Assembly: GCA_963755395.1 (NCBI GenBank) | Contig: CAVWJJ010000003.1 | Location: forward strand, 496,001-560,000 | Length of the DNA stretch: 64,000 nt | Direction of reading: 5' to 3' | From: DAHVFK01 sp963755395 | GTDB lineage: Bacteria; Pseudomonadota; Gammaproteobacteria; Burkholderiales; SG8-39 | In this document: positions 16,802-26,366 of the stretch, piece by piece | How the letters are laid out: each line of letters begins with the position of its first letter | How positions within the stretch are numbered: position 1 is the first letter of the stretch | Notes under the pieces: model-generated | Told to the model about the DNA's origin: nothing | The model's database searches: none | The model's input: the letters and a program-made list of their open reading frames with translations, nothing else | Translations under genes and position numbers: made by a program

Positions 16802-17420
16802 GACTTGCTCCCGGAAGCGGCCTGTCCGCCCTTGGGCGGACCGTAGGCGGTGCCCCAGCCCCAGACTTCAGCGCCTTTGCCGCGCACCGTGACACGCTGG
16901 CGGTAGATATCGGCGATGGTGTCGCCATCGCCGCCGAGCAGTGCCTTGGTCGAGCACATCTCGGCGCAGGCCGGCAGCTTGCCCTCGGCCAGCCGGTTGC
17001 GGCCGTACTTCTTGAACTCGGCCTCGCTGCGGTCCGGCTCGGGGCCGCCGGCGCAGAAGGTGCACTTGTCCATCTTGCCGCGCAGGCCGAATGCGCCCGC
17101 CTGCGGGAACTGCGGCGCGCCGAACGGGCAGGCGTAGAAGCAGTAGCCGCAGCCGATGCACAGGTCCTTGTCGTGCAGCACGACCCCTTCCTCGGTCTGG
17201 TAGAAGCAGTCGACCGGGCACACCGCCATGCATGGCGCGTCCGAGCAGTGCATGCAGGCCACCGAGATCGACTTCTCGGCCCGGGCATGCCGTCGTTCAG
17301 CGTAACCACGCGGCGTCGGTTGACGCCCCAGGGCACCTCGTTCTCGTTCTTGCAGGCCGTGACGCAGCCGTTGCATTCGATGCAACGCTCGGCATCGCAC
17401 AGGAATTTCATTCTGGCCAT
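16798..17420 (-). CDS. fdhB: Formate dehydrogenase iron-sulfur (beta) subunit, interrupted by a frame disruption
   Basis: The N-terminus MARMKFLCDAERCIECNGCVTACKNE starts at 17420; the rest (ACMHCSDAPCMAVCPVDCFYQ, DLCIGCGYCFYACPFGAPQFP, MDKCTFCAGG and PACAEMCSTKAL) continues in another frame down to 16798. The break is near 17275-17285, where CCCGGGCCGAGAAG stands in place of the expected reading PGEKS; two extra bases explain it. All four [4Fe-4S] cysteine clusters are present once frames are joined. It relays electrons from FdhA to the cytochrome. Probably functional with a sequence error, but a real lesion cannot be excluded. Confidence 0.88.
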
Positions 17421-20404
17421 GACGTTCTCCTTATGCCTGGTCGCTCGACCTGGCACAGCGTCGTCTTGGTTTCCTGCATCATCGGTGACGACGTCGTAGC
17501 CGTAAGTGGTCAGGCCGTGTTCACCGCCTCGCCGCGCACGATCGGGTGCGCGCCCTTCGGGATAGTAGGGCAGCATGTCCTTGCCTTCCCACCAGCCGGA
17601 GAAGTGGAACGGCACGAACACCGTGCTCGCCGCCACCCGCTCGGTCACCAGCGCCTTGACCTTGATCTTGGCCCCCGTGGGCGTCGTGCACCCAGACGTA
17701 CTCGCCGTCGCGGATGCCGCGGTCGGCGGCCGCCGTCGGGTTGATCTCGACGAAGTTGTCCTGCTGCAGCTCGGCAAGCCACGGGTTGGAGCGCGTCTCC
17801 TCGCCGCCGCCCTCGTACTCGACCAGCCGGCCGCTGGTCAGGATCAACGGGAATTTCTCGTGGTCCTTGTCGGCGATCGACTTGTCCTGGACGGTCTTGA
17901 ACAGCGTCGGCAGCCGGTACAACGTCTTCTTGTCCGGGTGCGTCGGCCATTTCGCCGACCAGGTCCGGGTCGCGGGGTGTAGAGCGGCTCGCGGTGCAGC
18001 GGCACTGCGTCCGGGAAGTTCCACACCACCGCGCGCGCTTTGGCGTTGCCGAAAGGCACGCAGCCGTGCTTGAGCGCGACGCGCTGGATGCCGCCGGAGA
18101 GGTCGGTCTTCCAGTTCTTGCCCTCGGCCTCGGCCTTCTCGGCATCGGTCAGTGTCGTCCCACCAGCCCAGCTTCTTCAGCAGCACGTCATCGAACTCCG
18201 GGTAGCCGGTGGTGATTTCGCTGCCGACCGAATGCGAGCCGTCCTCCGCCAGCAGGTTGACCCCGTCGTGCACCGACGCCGAAGCGGGCGCGGAAGGTGC
18301 CGCCGCCGTCCATCACGCTCTTGGAGGTGTCGTACAGGTTGGGCGTGCCCGGGTGCTTGACCTACGGGTTGCCCCAGCACGGCCAGGGCAGCCCGAAGTA
18401 GTCGCCAGTCAGATCGTAGCCCGTCTCCTTGTCCTTGCCGCCGCGCGCGCGCAGCGTCTTGACGTCGAACACGTGCATGTTGCGCATGTGCGCCTTGAGC
18501 CGCTCCGGCGACTGGCCGGTGTAGCCGATGGTCCAGGTGCCGCTGTTGACCTCGCGCAGCACGCTCTCCATCTCGGGCTCGTCCATCCCGCCCTTGCCCT
18601 TGACCAGCTTGATGTTCTGCTTGCCGTCCTTCTTGCCCACGAACTGGTCGGCGAAGCCGAGCTTCTGCGCCAACTGGTACATGATCATGTGGTCGGTGCG
18701 GCGACTCGAACAGCGGATCGATCACCTTCTCGCGCCACTGCAGCGAGCGGTTCGAGGCCGTAACGCTGCCCGAGGTCTCGAACTGCGTCGCCGCCGGCAG
18801 CAGGTAGGCGCCGTCCTGGCGCACCATCGCGAACATCGAAGCGCTGGCCGACGGATACGGATCGATCACCACCATCAGGTCGAGCTTCTTCATCGCCTCG
18901 ACCTGGTCCAGGCCGCGCGTCTGCGAGTTCGGCGCATGGCCCCAGAAGATCACCGCGCGCACGTTCGACGGCCTGGTCGATGTTCTCCGTTCTTCTCCAG
19001 CACGCGCGTCGGCCCAGCGCGAAACGGTGAAGCCGGACTTGCCCATCAGCGCCTCGGACTGCGAAGCGCTTCTTGAGCCAGTCGAGGTCGACGTTCCACA
19101 CCCGCGCCCAGTGTTTCCAGCGCCCCCGGCGCGAGGCCGTAGTAGCCCGGCAGCGACTGCGCGTTCGGGTCCGATGTCGGTCGCACCCTGCACGTTGTCG
19201 TGGCCGCGGTAGATGTTCGCCCCGCCGCCGGTGCGGCCGGCGTTGCCGAGCGCGAGCATGCAGCACCGCGCTGGCGCGCGTCACGTCGTTGCCGTTGGTG
19301 TGCTGCGTCTGGCCCATCGCCCAGATGATGAAGCCGGGCCGGTTGTCCGACAGCATCTTGGCGGTCTCGTACATCTCCTTCTCGGGCACGCCGGTCACCT
19401 CCTCGACCGCCTCCGGCGTGTACTTCTCCATCACTTCCTTCTTGACCTGCTCCATGCCGTAGACGCGGTCATGGATGTACTTCGTGTCCTCCCAGCCGTT
19501 CTTGAAGATGTGATACAGCAGCCCGAACTGGAACGCGACGTCCGAGCCCGAGCGGATGCGCACGTATTTGTCGGCGTGCGCCGCGGTGCGGGTGTAGCGC
19601 GGGTCGGCGACGATCACCTTGGCGCCGTTCTCCTTCGCGTGCAGCGTGTGCAGCATCGACACCGGGTGCGCTTCGGCCGCGTTGGAGCCGAGGAAGAACA
19701 GGCATTTGGAGTTCTGCTCGTCGTTGTAGGAGTTGGTCATCGCACCGTAGCCCCAGGTGTTGGCGATGCCGGCGACCGTGGTCGAGTGGCAGATGCGCGC
19801 CTGGTGATCGATGTTGTTCGAGCCCCACATCGCGAGCCACTTGCGAAGCAGATATGACTGCTCGTTGTTGTGCTTGGACGAGCCGAGTATGAACACCGCG
19901 TCGGGCCCGCTTTCCTCGCGGATCTTGAGCAGCTTCTTCGCAGATCTCGTCGTAGGCCTGGTCCCAGGAGATCTTCTTCCACTTGCCGCCTTCCAGCTTG
20001 ACGGGGTACTTCAGCCGGTGCGAATCGGCGGTCATGGCGTGATGGCGCACCGAGGCGCCCTTGGCGCAGTGCGCGCCCAGGTTGAGCGGCGAATCGAACA
20101 CCGATTCCTGCCGCACCCAGACGCCATTCTGCACTACCGCATCGACCGCGCAGCCGACCGAGCAGTGGGTGCACACCGTGCGCTTGATCTCGATGTTGCC
20201 GCTCTCGCCGGGCGCCGTGGCGGCGTCGGCCTTGCCGATCAGGTTGAACGGCAGCTGGCTCGCGACAGCGCCCGCGCCGAGCGAAAGGCCCGAGCGCTTG
20301 AGGAACGCGCGCCGGTCGATTGTCTTTCCCACCATTGCGGTCAGCCCGCGCGCGAGGCGCGCCTGCGGAACCGCGGCGGAGCCGGATTTTCTGGTCAGCA
20401 GCAT
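17408..20404 (-). CDS. fdhA: Formate dehydrogenase catalytic (alpha) subunit, broken by many indels and one in-frame TAG
   Basis: The ATG at 20404 follows GGAGG. A Tat signal (DRRAFLKRSGLSLGAG) is followed by the CTHCSVGCAVDAVVQNGVW [4Fe-4S] motif. The active-site segment reads HQARICHSTTVAG, so the metal ligand is cysteine, not selenocysteine. Conserved stretches continue through WGYGAMTNSYNDEQNSKC, FLGSNAAEAHP, RAVIFWGHAPNSQTRG, EGKDMLPYYPEG and MMQETKTT, but in shifting frames. Breaks are seen near 19937, 19262, 19170, 19130, 19068, 18990, 18700, 18275, 18155, 17965, 17685 and 17550. A TAG at about 18365 stands where a Glu codon is expected. The final stop overlaps fdhB. Oxidises formate at a Mo or W bis-MGD centre facing the periplasm. 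Confidence 0.9.
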
Positions 20405-20414
20405 GGCGGCCTCC

Positions 20415-20615
20415 TCAGACCTTGGTGGTGCGGTAGTAGTTGTTGACGTGCTCGGTCGCCTGGTAACCGCGCGACGGATGCTTGCCGGTCTGGGCCACGG
20501 CAGCCGGAGCGCCGGACGAGGTCTTGGCCACGATCGCTGCCGCGGTGGCCGCGCCGCCTGCACCGACCGAGAGAAGGAAATTGCGGCGTGAAAGACGTGG
20601 GCTGCGTTCGCTCAT
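20415..20615 (-). CDS. Small Tat-signal protein upstream of fdhA
   Basis: A 66-residue protein, MSERSPRLSRRNFLLSVG followed by a hydrophobic Ala/Gly stretch and a short tail ending EHVNNYYRTTKV. The SRRNFL motif is a twin-arginine signal. GGAGGCGACC precedes the ATG, supporting this start over the one four codons earlier. Short Tat proteins of this kind commonly precede fdhA in proteobacteria; they are thought to assist export or assembly of the dehydrogenase, which is not demonstrated here. Confidence 0.85.
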   Translation of the reverse strand: MSERSPRLSRRNFLLSVGAGGAATAAAIVAKTSSGAPAAVAQTGKHPSRGYQATEHVNNYYRTTKV

Positions 20616-20700
20616 GGTCGCCTCCATATTGTTTTATGTGTAGCGCCCGGGACGAGCCCGCCGCGGGCGCAACGACTAATTTGCAGAGCAGTGCCTATTC

Positions 20701-21328
20701 TTACATGCGGAACGCCGCATATTCAACTTCGAGGAATTGCTTGGTGAAACACGCGACAGCGCGATAAAAGGAAGCTTGCTCGCACTTGACTACCGCGTCG
20801 CACAACTGGTTTGCCGCGGGCCGCAGAAACCGGTCGAAGACCGACTGCTGGGCTTCGAGCGGCGCATGCTGCTCCGCAATAAGAAAGCGCATAAGCTCGC
20901 ACAGTGCGGCGATGTGATCCTCCGGCTCGTTGACCGACGTCCGGCGCCCGATTCCGCGCTGCGCGAGGTAGGCGCGCAAATCGACCAGTGGCGCTTCGAC
21001 TGCGCTGGTAGCGAGATAGGCGCTGGCGTACGGCGTGACCTGCGGCCTTGCCCACGCCGATGAACAGCGCCTGATATTCCTCCTCCAGCGCCGCCGGGTC
21101 GGCGGCCGCGGCGGCGAGCGTCAGATCGTGCCAGGCGAGCGCGAATCCTGCCCCTTCGCCGCTGGACTCCTCGGCCGCGATTTCGTCGGCGCCGGCGAGC
21201 GCGGACAAGAGCGCCACGTCCGGCGCGTCGTAGTAAAGCCGCGCGAGCAGGGCGTAGAAGTCGGCCCGCGCCGCCTCCTCGGGCGGCAGCCCCGGCGCGA
21301 ACTGCGGCGGCGCAGAGTCGGGGCTCAT
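20701..21328 (-). CDS. TorD-family redox enzyme chaperone, single frame break
   Basis: The N-terminal part (ARADFYALLARLYYDAPDVALLSAL, EEEYQALFIGVGKA) and the C-terminal part (RAYLAQRGIGRRTSVNEPEDHIAALCELMRFLI, FYRAVACFTKQFLEVE) lie in different frames. One extra C near 21045 (AAGGCCGCAG for AAGGCGCAG) separates them. The EPEDH-type motif is diagnostic of TorD/DmsD chaperones, which guide Mo-enzyme folding before Tat export. It overlaps the 4Fe-4S gene start by four bases. Confidence 0.85.
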
Positions 21329-23436
21329 TTGCGCACCGGATAGTCAAGGATGGACGGCTCGTCTTTCGATTCCATCATGTCCACTACCCGGCAGTCGGCG
21401 CACATCTGCAGCCGCCTGAGCGCCCCGCCGCCGGCGAACATCGAGTGCGCGGTCAGCTTGCCGAGCATGTTGTCGATCAGCTGACGGGTGCCGAACGGCT
21501 TGCCGCAGCGCACGCAGTTGAACGGTTCGGCTTCGTTCAGGGTCACCGCCTGCCTTCGCCTGCGGCGTGAGCAGCAGCCGCGGCAGCAGGGTGATCGAGC
21601 CCTCGGGACAGGTGTCGGCGCAAAGCCCGCACTGGACGCAGTTGCGCTCGATGAAGCGCAGTGCCGGCGTCTCGGGCGCGTCCTGCAGCGCGGATTCCGG
21701 ACAGGCGCCGATGCAGGCCATGCACAGGGTGCAGCTCTGCTTGATCGAGCGCCAGCGCGCCGAACGGCGCGCCCCTGGCAAGCGCGATCTCCTCCCGCGG
21801 CGCGGGCGCGTGCCTCGCCAGGTGGTCGAGCTCGAAATCGAGCGCGCCGCGTTTTTCGAGCGCGAGGTTGAAGCCCGCCGGCGTCGCAACGCCCCTGGCC
21901 GGCTGCATGGCCCACAGCGCGCGCTCGAGGCTCGCGGCGTCCTCGGCGCGCGATCAGCTCGAAATGCCTGCCGGCATAGCCGAGCGCGTTGAGGATCGTC
22001 TCGGCATGGCCCATCTGCTCGGCGCAGCGCGGCGCCGTAGGACTCGGCCTCGCTCGCCGGCCGAAACCACCGCCACCTGGCTGGCGCCGTAGCAGATCGC
22101 GCCCAGCAGCAGGTCGATGCCGATCGAGGCGATGTGGAAGGCCTCGACCGGAATCGCGCGCGCAGGCAGCCCCTTGCCGCCGCGCAGCGCGTGGCGCCCG
22201 AGCTCCCTGCACCAGGGCGCGGCCGTCTTCCATGTTGTGGAACACGAGGCAGGCGTCTTTGCCGCCCGCCTCGCGGTAGGTGCCGAGCAGCGTCTTCAGG
22301 CGCCGCCCCATGTCCGGCACACGCGGGTAGGCGTAGCCCATCGCGCCCGAGGGGCACACGGTCGCGCACCCTCCGCAGCCCGCGCACAGGTGCGACTCGA
22401 CTTTGACGTGGTCGCCGTCGGCGCTGATCGCCCCGGTCGAGCAGACGTCGATGCAGTCGATTGCAGCCGCTTGCGCCCCGAGCGGCTGTGGGCGCAGATG
22501 CGCTCGTTGTAGACGAAGAACCTCGGCTTCTCGAACTCGCCCACCATCTGCGCAAGCTGCGCCGCGGCAAGCGCCTGCTCGAGCGGGTCGGCGCCCGGCG
22601 CGGCGTAGCCTTGCGGCAGCTCGGGCGTGCGCAGCAGCGGCGCGGCCGAAAGGTCGAGCACCATGTCGAAGCGCTCCTTGCGTGCCCGCTCCACGCGCGC
22701 GAAATCCACTGCGCCGATCGCGCCGCAGGCCTTGACGCAGGCGCGGTGCGCCTTGCACTTGTCGAGGTCCACCTGGTAGGTGAAGTCGATCGCGTTTTCC
22801 GGGCAGGCCGCGACGCAGGCGTTGCAGCGCGTGCACAGCTCCAGGTCGATCGGGTTGTCCTGCGTCCATTCGACCTCGAACGCGCCGAGCCAGCCCGCGA
22901 CCCGCAGCGGCGTGCCCGACCAGACCGGGTAGCTGCGCTCGAGCGGCAGCTCGCCGCCTTCGCCGCGGGTGACGAGCACGCTCACGTCGAGCCGCTCGGA
23001 GAGCCGTTCGCGCCCAATCGAGCGCGGCGGCCGAGGGTCCGATCACCAGCAGACTGCCGCCGGACCTGTACTCCACCGCGGGCACCGGCTCGGGCTCGGG
23101 CAGCGCGGCCGCGGCGAGCAGCGCCGCGATCTTGGGCGTTGCGCGGCCGCCCTCGACCGACCAGCCCGCGGCCTCGCGGATATTGACGAAGCGCAGCTCG
23201 GACTTCGATCCGGCGCCTTGCGCCAGTTCGGCGAACAGCGGCGCCTCCTGCGTGCAGGCGACTACCAGCTGCGGGTCGCCGAGCGCAGCCTGGAACGCGC
23301 CCGCCTGCTTGCGACAAAGCTCGCTATGCACGGTGAGCGGCGCGCCCTGCTTGAGCGCCGCCGCGAGCGCCTTGGCGTCGAGCGGCAGCGTGCCGTTGCA
23401 GTTGCAGAGCTTAAGTGTCCTGCCCTCGAGCGACAT
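21325..23436 (-). CDS. Multi-[4Fe-4S] cluster protein of the formate dehydrogenase region, broken by several indels
   Basis: Joined frames give a protein of about 700 residues. The start is MSLEGRTLKLCNCNGTLPLD. Four ferredoxin-like cluster regions follow: LCTRCNACVAACPENAIDF, HLCAGCGGCATVCPSGAMGY, CTLCMACIGACPESALQ with NCVQCGLCADTCPEGSITL, and a C-terminal zinc/iron-like FNCVRCGKPFG and MCADCR. Breaks occur near 23010, 22480, 22207, 22060, 22030, 21950, 21770 and 21550; most are explained by one extra base, one (22480) by a missing G. It lies between the TorD-like gene and DUF3306, a combination typical of betaproteobacterial fdh loci. An electron-transfer or assembly role is inferred. Confidence 0.82.
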   Translation of the reverse strand: MSLEGRTLKLCNCNGTLPLDAKALAAALKQGAPLTVHSELCRKQAGAFQAALGDPQLVVACTQEAPLFAELAQGAGSKSELRFVNIREAAGWSVEGGRATPKIAALLAAAALPEPEPVPAVEYRSGGSLLVIGPSAAALDWARTALRAARRERARHPRRRRRAAARAQLPGLVGHAAAGRGLARRVRGRMDAGQPDRPGAVHALQRLRRGLPGKRDRLHLPGGPRQVQGAPRLRQGLRRDRRSGFRARGAGTQGALRHGARPFGRAAAAHARAAARLRRAGRRPARAGACRGAACADGGRVREAEVLRLQRAHLRPQPLGAQAAAIDCIDVCSTGAISADGDHVKVESHLCAGCGGCATVCPSGAMGYAYPRVPDMGRRLKTLLGTYREAGGKDACLVFHNMEDGRALVQGARAPRAARRQGAACARDSGRGLPHRLDRHRPAAGRDLLRRQPGGGGFGRRARPSPTAPRCAEQMGHAETILNALGYAGRHFELIARRGRREPRARAVGHAAGQGRCDAGGLQPRARKTRRARFRARPPGEARARAAGGDRACQGRAVRRAGARSSRAAPCAWPASAPVRNPRCRTRPRRRHCASSSATASSAGFAPTPVPRARSPCCRGCCSRRRRRQAVTLNEAEPFNCVRCGKPFGTRQLIDNMLGKLTAHSMFAGGGALRRLQMCADCRVVDMMESKDEPSILDYPVRK

Positions 23437-23899
23437 CTTTCAGTTCGTCTCCGTCGTTCTCGTTTTGCCGATTCTCGACTTCTTCTTCGGCCTCGATTTC
23501 TCGCGCCTGCTGCAGCTCCGGCTCCGCGACCTTTTCCTTCTCCGGCTCCGGCTCGGGGCGGCGCAGCGTGCGCCGCACGTGCTCGAGCTTGGCGACCATC
23601 TCCTGCGGCAGGTCCTCGAGCAACGAGTAATCCTCGGAAAACACGTCGAGTCCGTCGGCGGCGTTCAGGCGCGGGTCGCCGAACAGCTTCTTCAGCGCGA
23701 GCCGGCGCAGCCCGTCGTCGACGCGCCGGTCCATGAATGCGCTGAAGTCCGAGTCCGGACCGAGCTGGTCGATGGGCGGCAAGTCGGGCGGCGGTGCCTC
23801 GGGCGCGCGCGGCGCCGGCTTGGGCGCCTCGGCGACGCGCGCCGACTCGTGTTTCAGCCGCGACCAGCGCGCGAGCGGATTTTCCTTGTCCTGCGCCAT
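23411..23899 (-). CDS. DUF3306 family protein
   Basis: A 162-residue, highly charged protein. The N-terminal half, with FSAFMDRRVDDGLRRLALKKLFGDPRLNAADGLDVFSEDYS, is the DUF3306 core. The C-terminus is a Glu/Lys-rich low-complexity tail (PEPEPEKEKVAEPELQQAREIEAEEE). The ATG at 23899 overlaps the DUF3305 stop. No catalytic motif is visible. It occurs with formate dehydrogenase genes and is probably an accessory factor. Confidence 0.85.
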   Translation of the reverse strand: MAQDKENPLARWSRLKHESARVAEAPKPAPRAPEAPPPDLPPIDQLGPDSDFSAFMDRRVDDGLRRLALKKLFGDPRLNAADGLDVFSEDYSLLEDLPQEMVAKLEHVRRTLRRPEPEPEKEKVAEPELQQAREIEAEEEVENRQNENDGDELKDVARGQDT

Positions 23900-24378
23900 C
23901 AGCTCTTCGCCCGGTCCGCCGGGTCCCGGAACGATTGAGGCTTGATGCGCTTCTTCCGCGGCTCGGGGCGGTAGTTGTCGCGCACGAACTCGGCCACCCA
24001 GTGCGCCACCTCGGCCTGCATCGGCACCGAGCCGACCTCCTCGCCGCTGTCCATCCAGCCGCTCGCCTCGTGGCTGCTCGCGGTCACGAACTGGGGCACC
24101 GCGCGGCCGTCCTGCATGCGCCACATGACGAAGATTCGCGGCTCGGCGGTAGTGAGGTTCATGAAATAACCCTCGCATTCGTCGCGGTAGAGTTCCAGCC
24201 TGAGTCCGGGATGGAGCCATTGCGCGGCATCGCCCTGCCCGGCCAGCGGGCCCGCCGCGCTATCGCCCTCTTGGTAAGGCGCGCGCACCGCGGCAACCTC
24301 CCACAGCTCCGATTGCCAGGGGTTGTCCAGCCTGCGACGCCGCATCACCACCGCGATGTTCATCTCGGGTCGTTGCAT
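23899..24378 (-). CDS. DUF3305 family protein
   Basis: A 159-residue protein with NPWQSELWEVAAVRAPY, LELYRDECEGYFMNLTTAEPRIFVMWRM and a cationic C-terminus. These match DUF3305, which is nearly always paired with DUF3306. A TATAGT lies eight bases before the ATG at 24378, so this may be a leaderless start; an internal Met at 24363 is the alternative. First gene of the minus-strand fdh accessory run, divergent from moaA. Confidence 0.82.
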   Translation of the reverse strand: MQRPEMNIAVVMRRRRLDNPWQSELWEVAAVRAPYQEGDSAAGPLAGQGDAAQWLHPGLRLELYRDECEGYFMNLTTAEPRIFVMWRMQDGRAVPQFVTASSHEASGWMDSGEEVGSVPMQAEVAHWVAEFVRDNYRPEPRKKRIKPQSFRDPADRAKS

Positions 24379-24443
24379 GAATAAACTATAGCGCAGGCCG
24401 GCTCTGTTAAGATTTTTCCTTGGCTCAGGCGGTCAAAGACACC

Positions 24444-25520
24444 ATGCAGGACAAGGTTTTCCCGATTCGCGCAGCAGGCAGCGAGCGGCGCCCGGCCCCG
24501 CCCTACGACGGCGCGCCGCTGGCCGACACGCTCGGGCGCGGGCTGCGCGACCTGCGCATCTCGGTGACCGACCGCTGCAACTTCCGCTGCGTGTACTGCA
24601 TGCCGCGCGAGGTGTTCGACAACGAGCACAAGTTCCTGCCGCACAGCGCGATCCTGAGCTTCGAGGAAATCGCGCGCCTGGCGCGCATATTCGTCGGCAT
24701 GGGCGTGCGAGAAGATCCGGCTCACCGGCGGCGAGCCGCTGGTGCGGCGCGACCTGCGACCGGCTGATCGAGCTGCTCGCGCCCCTGCCCGAGGTCGACC
24801 TCACGCTCACCACCAACGGCTCGCTGCTCGCCAAGCAGGCCGCGCGGCTCAAGGACGCCGGCCTGAAGCGCATCACGGTCAGCCTCGACTCGCTCGATGA
24901 CGCGGTCTTCAAGGCCATGAACGACGCCGACTTCCCGGTCGCCAAGGTGCTGGAGGGCATCGACGCCGCCGCGGCCGCCGGGCTGGGGCCGATCAAGATC
25001 AACATGGTGGTCAAGCGCGGCACCAACGAGCGCGAAATCGTGCCGATGGCGCGGCGCTTTCGCGGCACGGGACACATCGTGCGCTTCATCGAGTTCATGG
25101 ACGTCGGCAGCACCAACGGCTGGCGCATGGACGACGTGCTGCCCTCGGCCGAAGTCGTGCGCATGATCTCCGCCCACCACCCGCTCGAGCCGATCGGCGC
25201 CAACTACCCGGGCGAGGTCGCCGAGCGCTGGCGCTACCGCGACGGCGCGGGCGAGATCGGCGTCATCTCCTCGGTCACGCAGGCGTTCTGCCGCGACTGC
25301 AACCGCGCTCCGGCTGTCGACCGAGGGCACGCTCTACACTTGCCTCTTCGCGCAGTCGGGCCACGAGCTCAAGCCGCTGCTGCGCGCCGGCGCGAGCGAC
25401 GCCGAGCTGCGCAACGAGATCGCCGCGGTCTGGCGCGCGCGCGCCGACCGCTACTCGGAGATCCGCACTGCCGAGACGGCGAGCCTGCCCAAAGTCGAGA
25501 TGTCGTACATCGGTGGCTAG
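24444..25520 (+). CDS. moaA: GTP 3',8-cyclase MoaA, broken by three indels
   Basis: Joined frames give a complete MoaA of about 358 residues. The radical SAM motif CNFRCVYC is near residue 40. TGGEP, LTTNGSLLAKQAARLKDAGLKRITVSLDSLD, INMVVKRGTNE and FIEFMDVG follow, then the second cluster (FCRDCNR) and the C-terminal cysteine region. One extra base explains each break: near 24709 (GTGCGAGAAG), 24757 (CTGCGACCGG) and 25308 (CGCGCTCCGG). It makes cyclic pyranopterin from GTP. A GTG start for fdhD follows eight bases after its stop. Confidence 0.9.
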
Positions 25521-25528
25521 GCTCAGCC

Positions 25529-26366
25529 GTGGTTAAGCTCACCCGTGCGGCCCGGCCCGCGACCTTCGAGGTCGAAGCCTACAACGAGCGCGGCGAGATG
25601 GTGCCGACCGCGATCGCGGGCGAGCACCCGCTTACCCTGTACCTGGACAAGCGCGAGATCGTCACCCTGATGACGCTCGGCCACGCGCCCGAGGCTCTCG
25701 CGCTGGGCTACCTGCGCAACCAGCGCCTGGTCGGCTCGATCGAAGAAGTCGAGGCAGTGCAGGTGGACTGGGAAACGGACTCGGTCGCGGTGACGACGCA
25801 TCGCAAAGAAGAATATCGGCAACAAGATGAAGAAGCGCACGGTCACCACCGGCTGTGGCCAGGGGACCGTGTTCGGCGACCTGATGGCGGAGATCGACTC
25901 GGTCAAGCTGCGCGACGACGTGTTCCTGTCCGACGCGCAGCTGTTCGACCTGATCGAGAAGGTGCGCCGCCACGAGACCATCTACAAGCAGTCCGGCGCG
26001 GTGCACGGCTGCGCCCTCGCGCGCACGGCGGGGCCGGCGGCGGCCGAGATCATGATGTTCGTCGAGGACGTCGGGCGCCACAACGCGGTCGACGCGATCG
26101 CCGGGCGCATGTGGCTCGAGGCGATCGACGGCTCGGACAAGATCTTCTACACCACCGGCCGCCTGACCAGCGAAATGGTGATCAAGTGCGCGCAGATGCG
26201 CATCCCTTTCCTCGTCTCGCGCTCGGGGCTGACGCACATGGGTCACCAGGTCGCGCACAAGGTCGGGCTGACCATGCTCGGCCGCGCCAGCGGCCGGCAC
26301 TATCTGCTTTTCAGCGGCGCGCAGCGCCTGCGCCGTACCCTCCCCCAACCAACGGAGCTCGCATGA
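25529..26366 (+). CDS. fdhD: Formate dehydrogenase sulfurtransferase FdhD, one indel
   Basis: The GTG at 25529 starts VVKLTRAARPATFEVEAYNERGEMVPT. After one extra A near 25807 (CGCAAAGAAGAAT) the frame continues through VTTGCGQGTVFGDLM, the conserved cysteine loop, to HETIYKQSGAVHGCALA, VEDVGRHNAVDAIAGRMW and TGRLTSEMVIKCAQMRIPFLVSRSG. FdhD transfers sulfur to the Mo/W centre of formate dehydrogenase, fitting the fdh genes nearby. Its stop overlaps the next ATG. Confidence 0.9.

Noticed and set aside
17408..20404. Selenocysteine-containing formate dehydrogenase
   Set aside because: The active-site segment reads RICHSTTV with a TGC cysteine codon; the only in-frame TAG is far away and no TGA occurs at the site.
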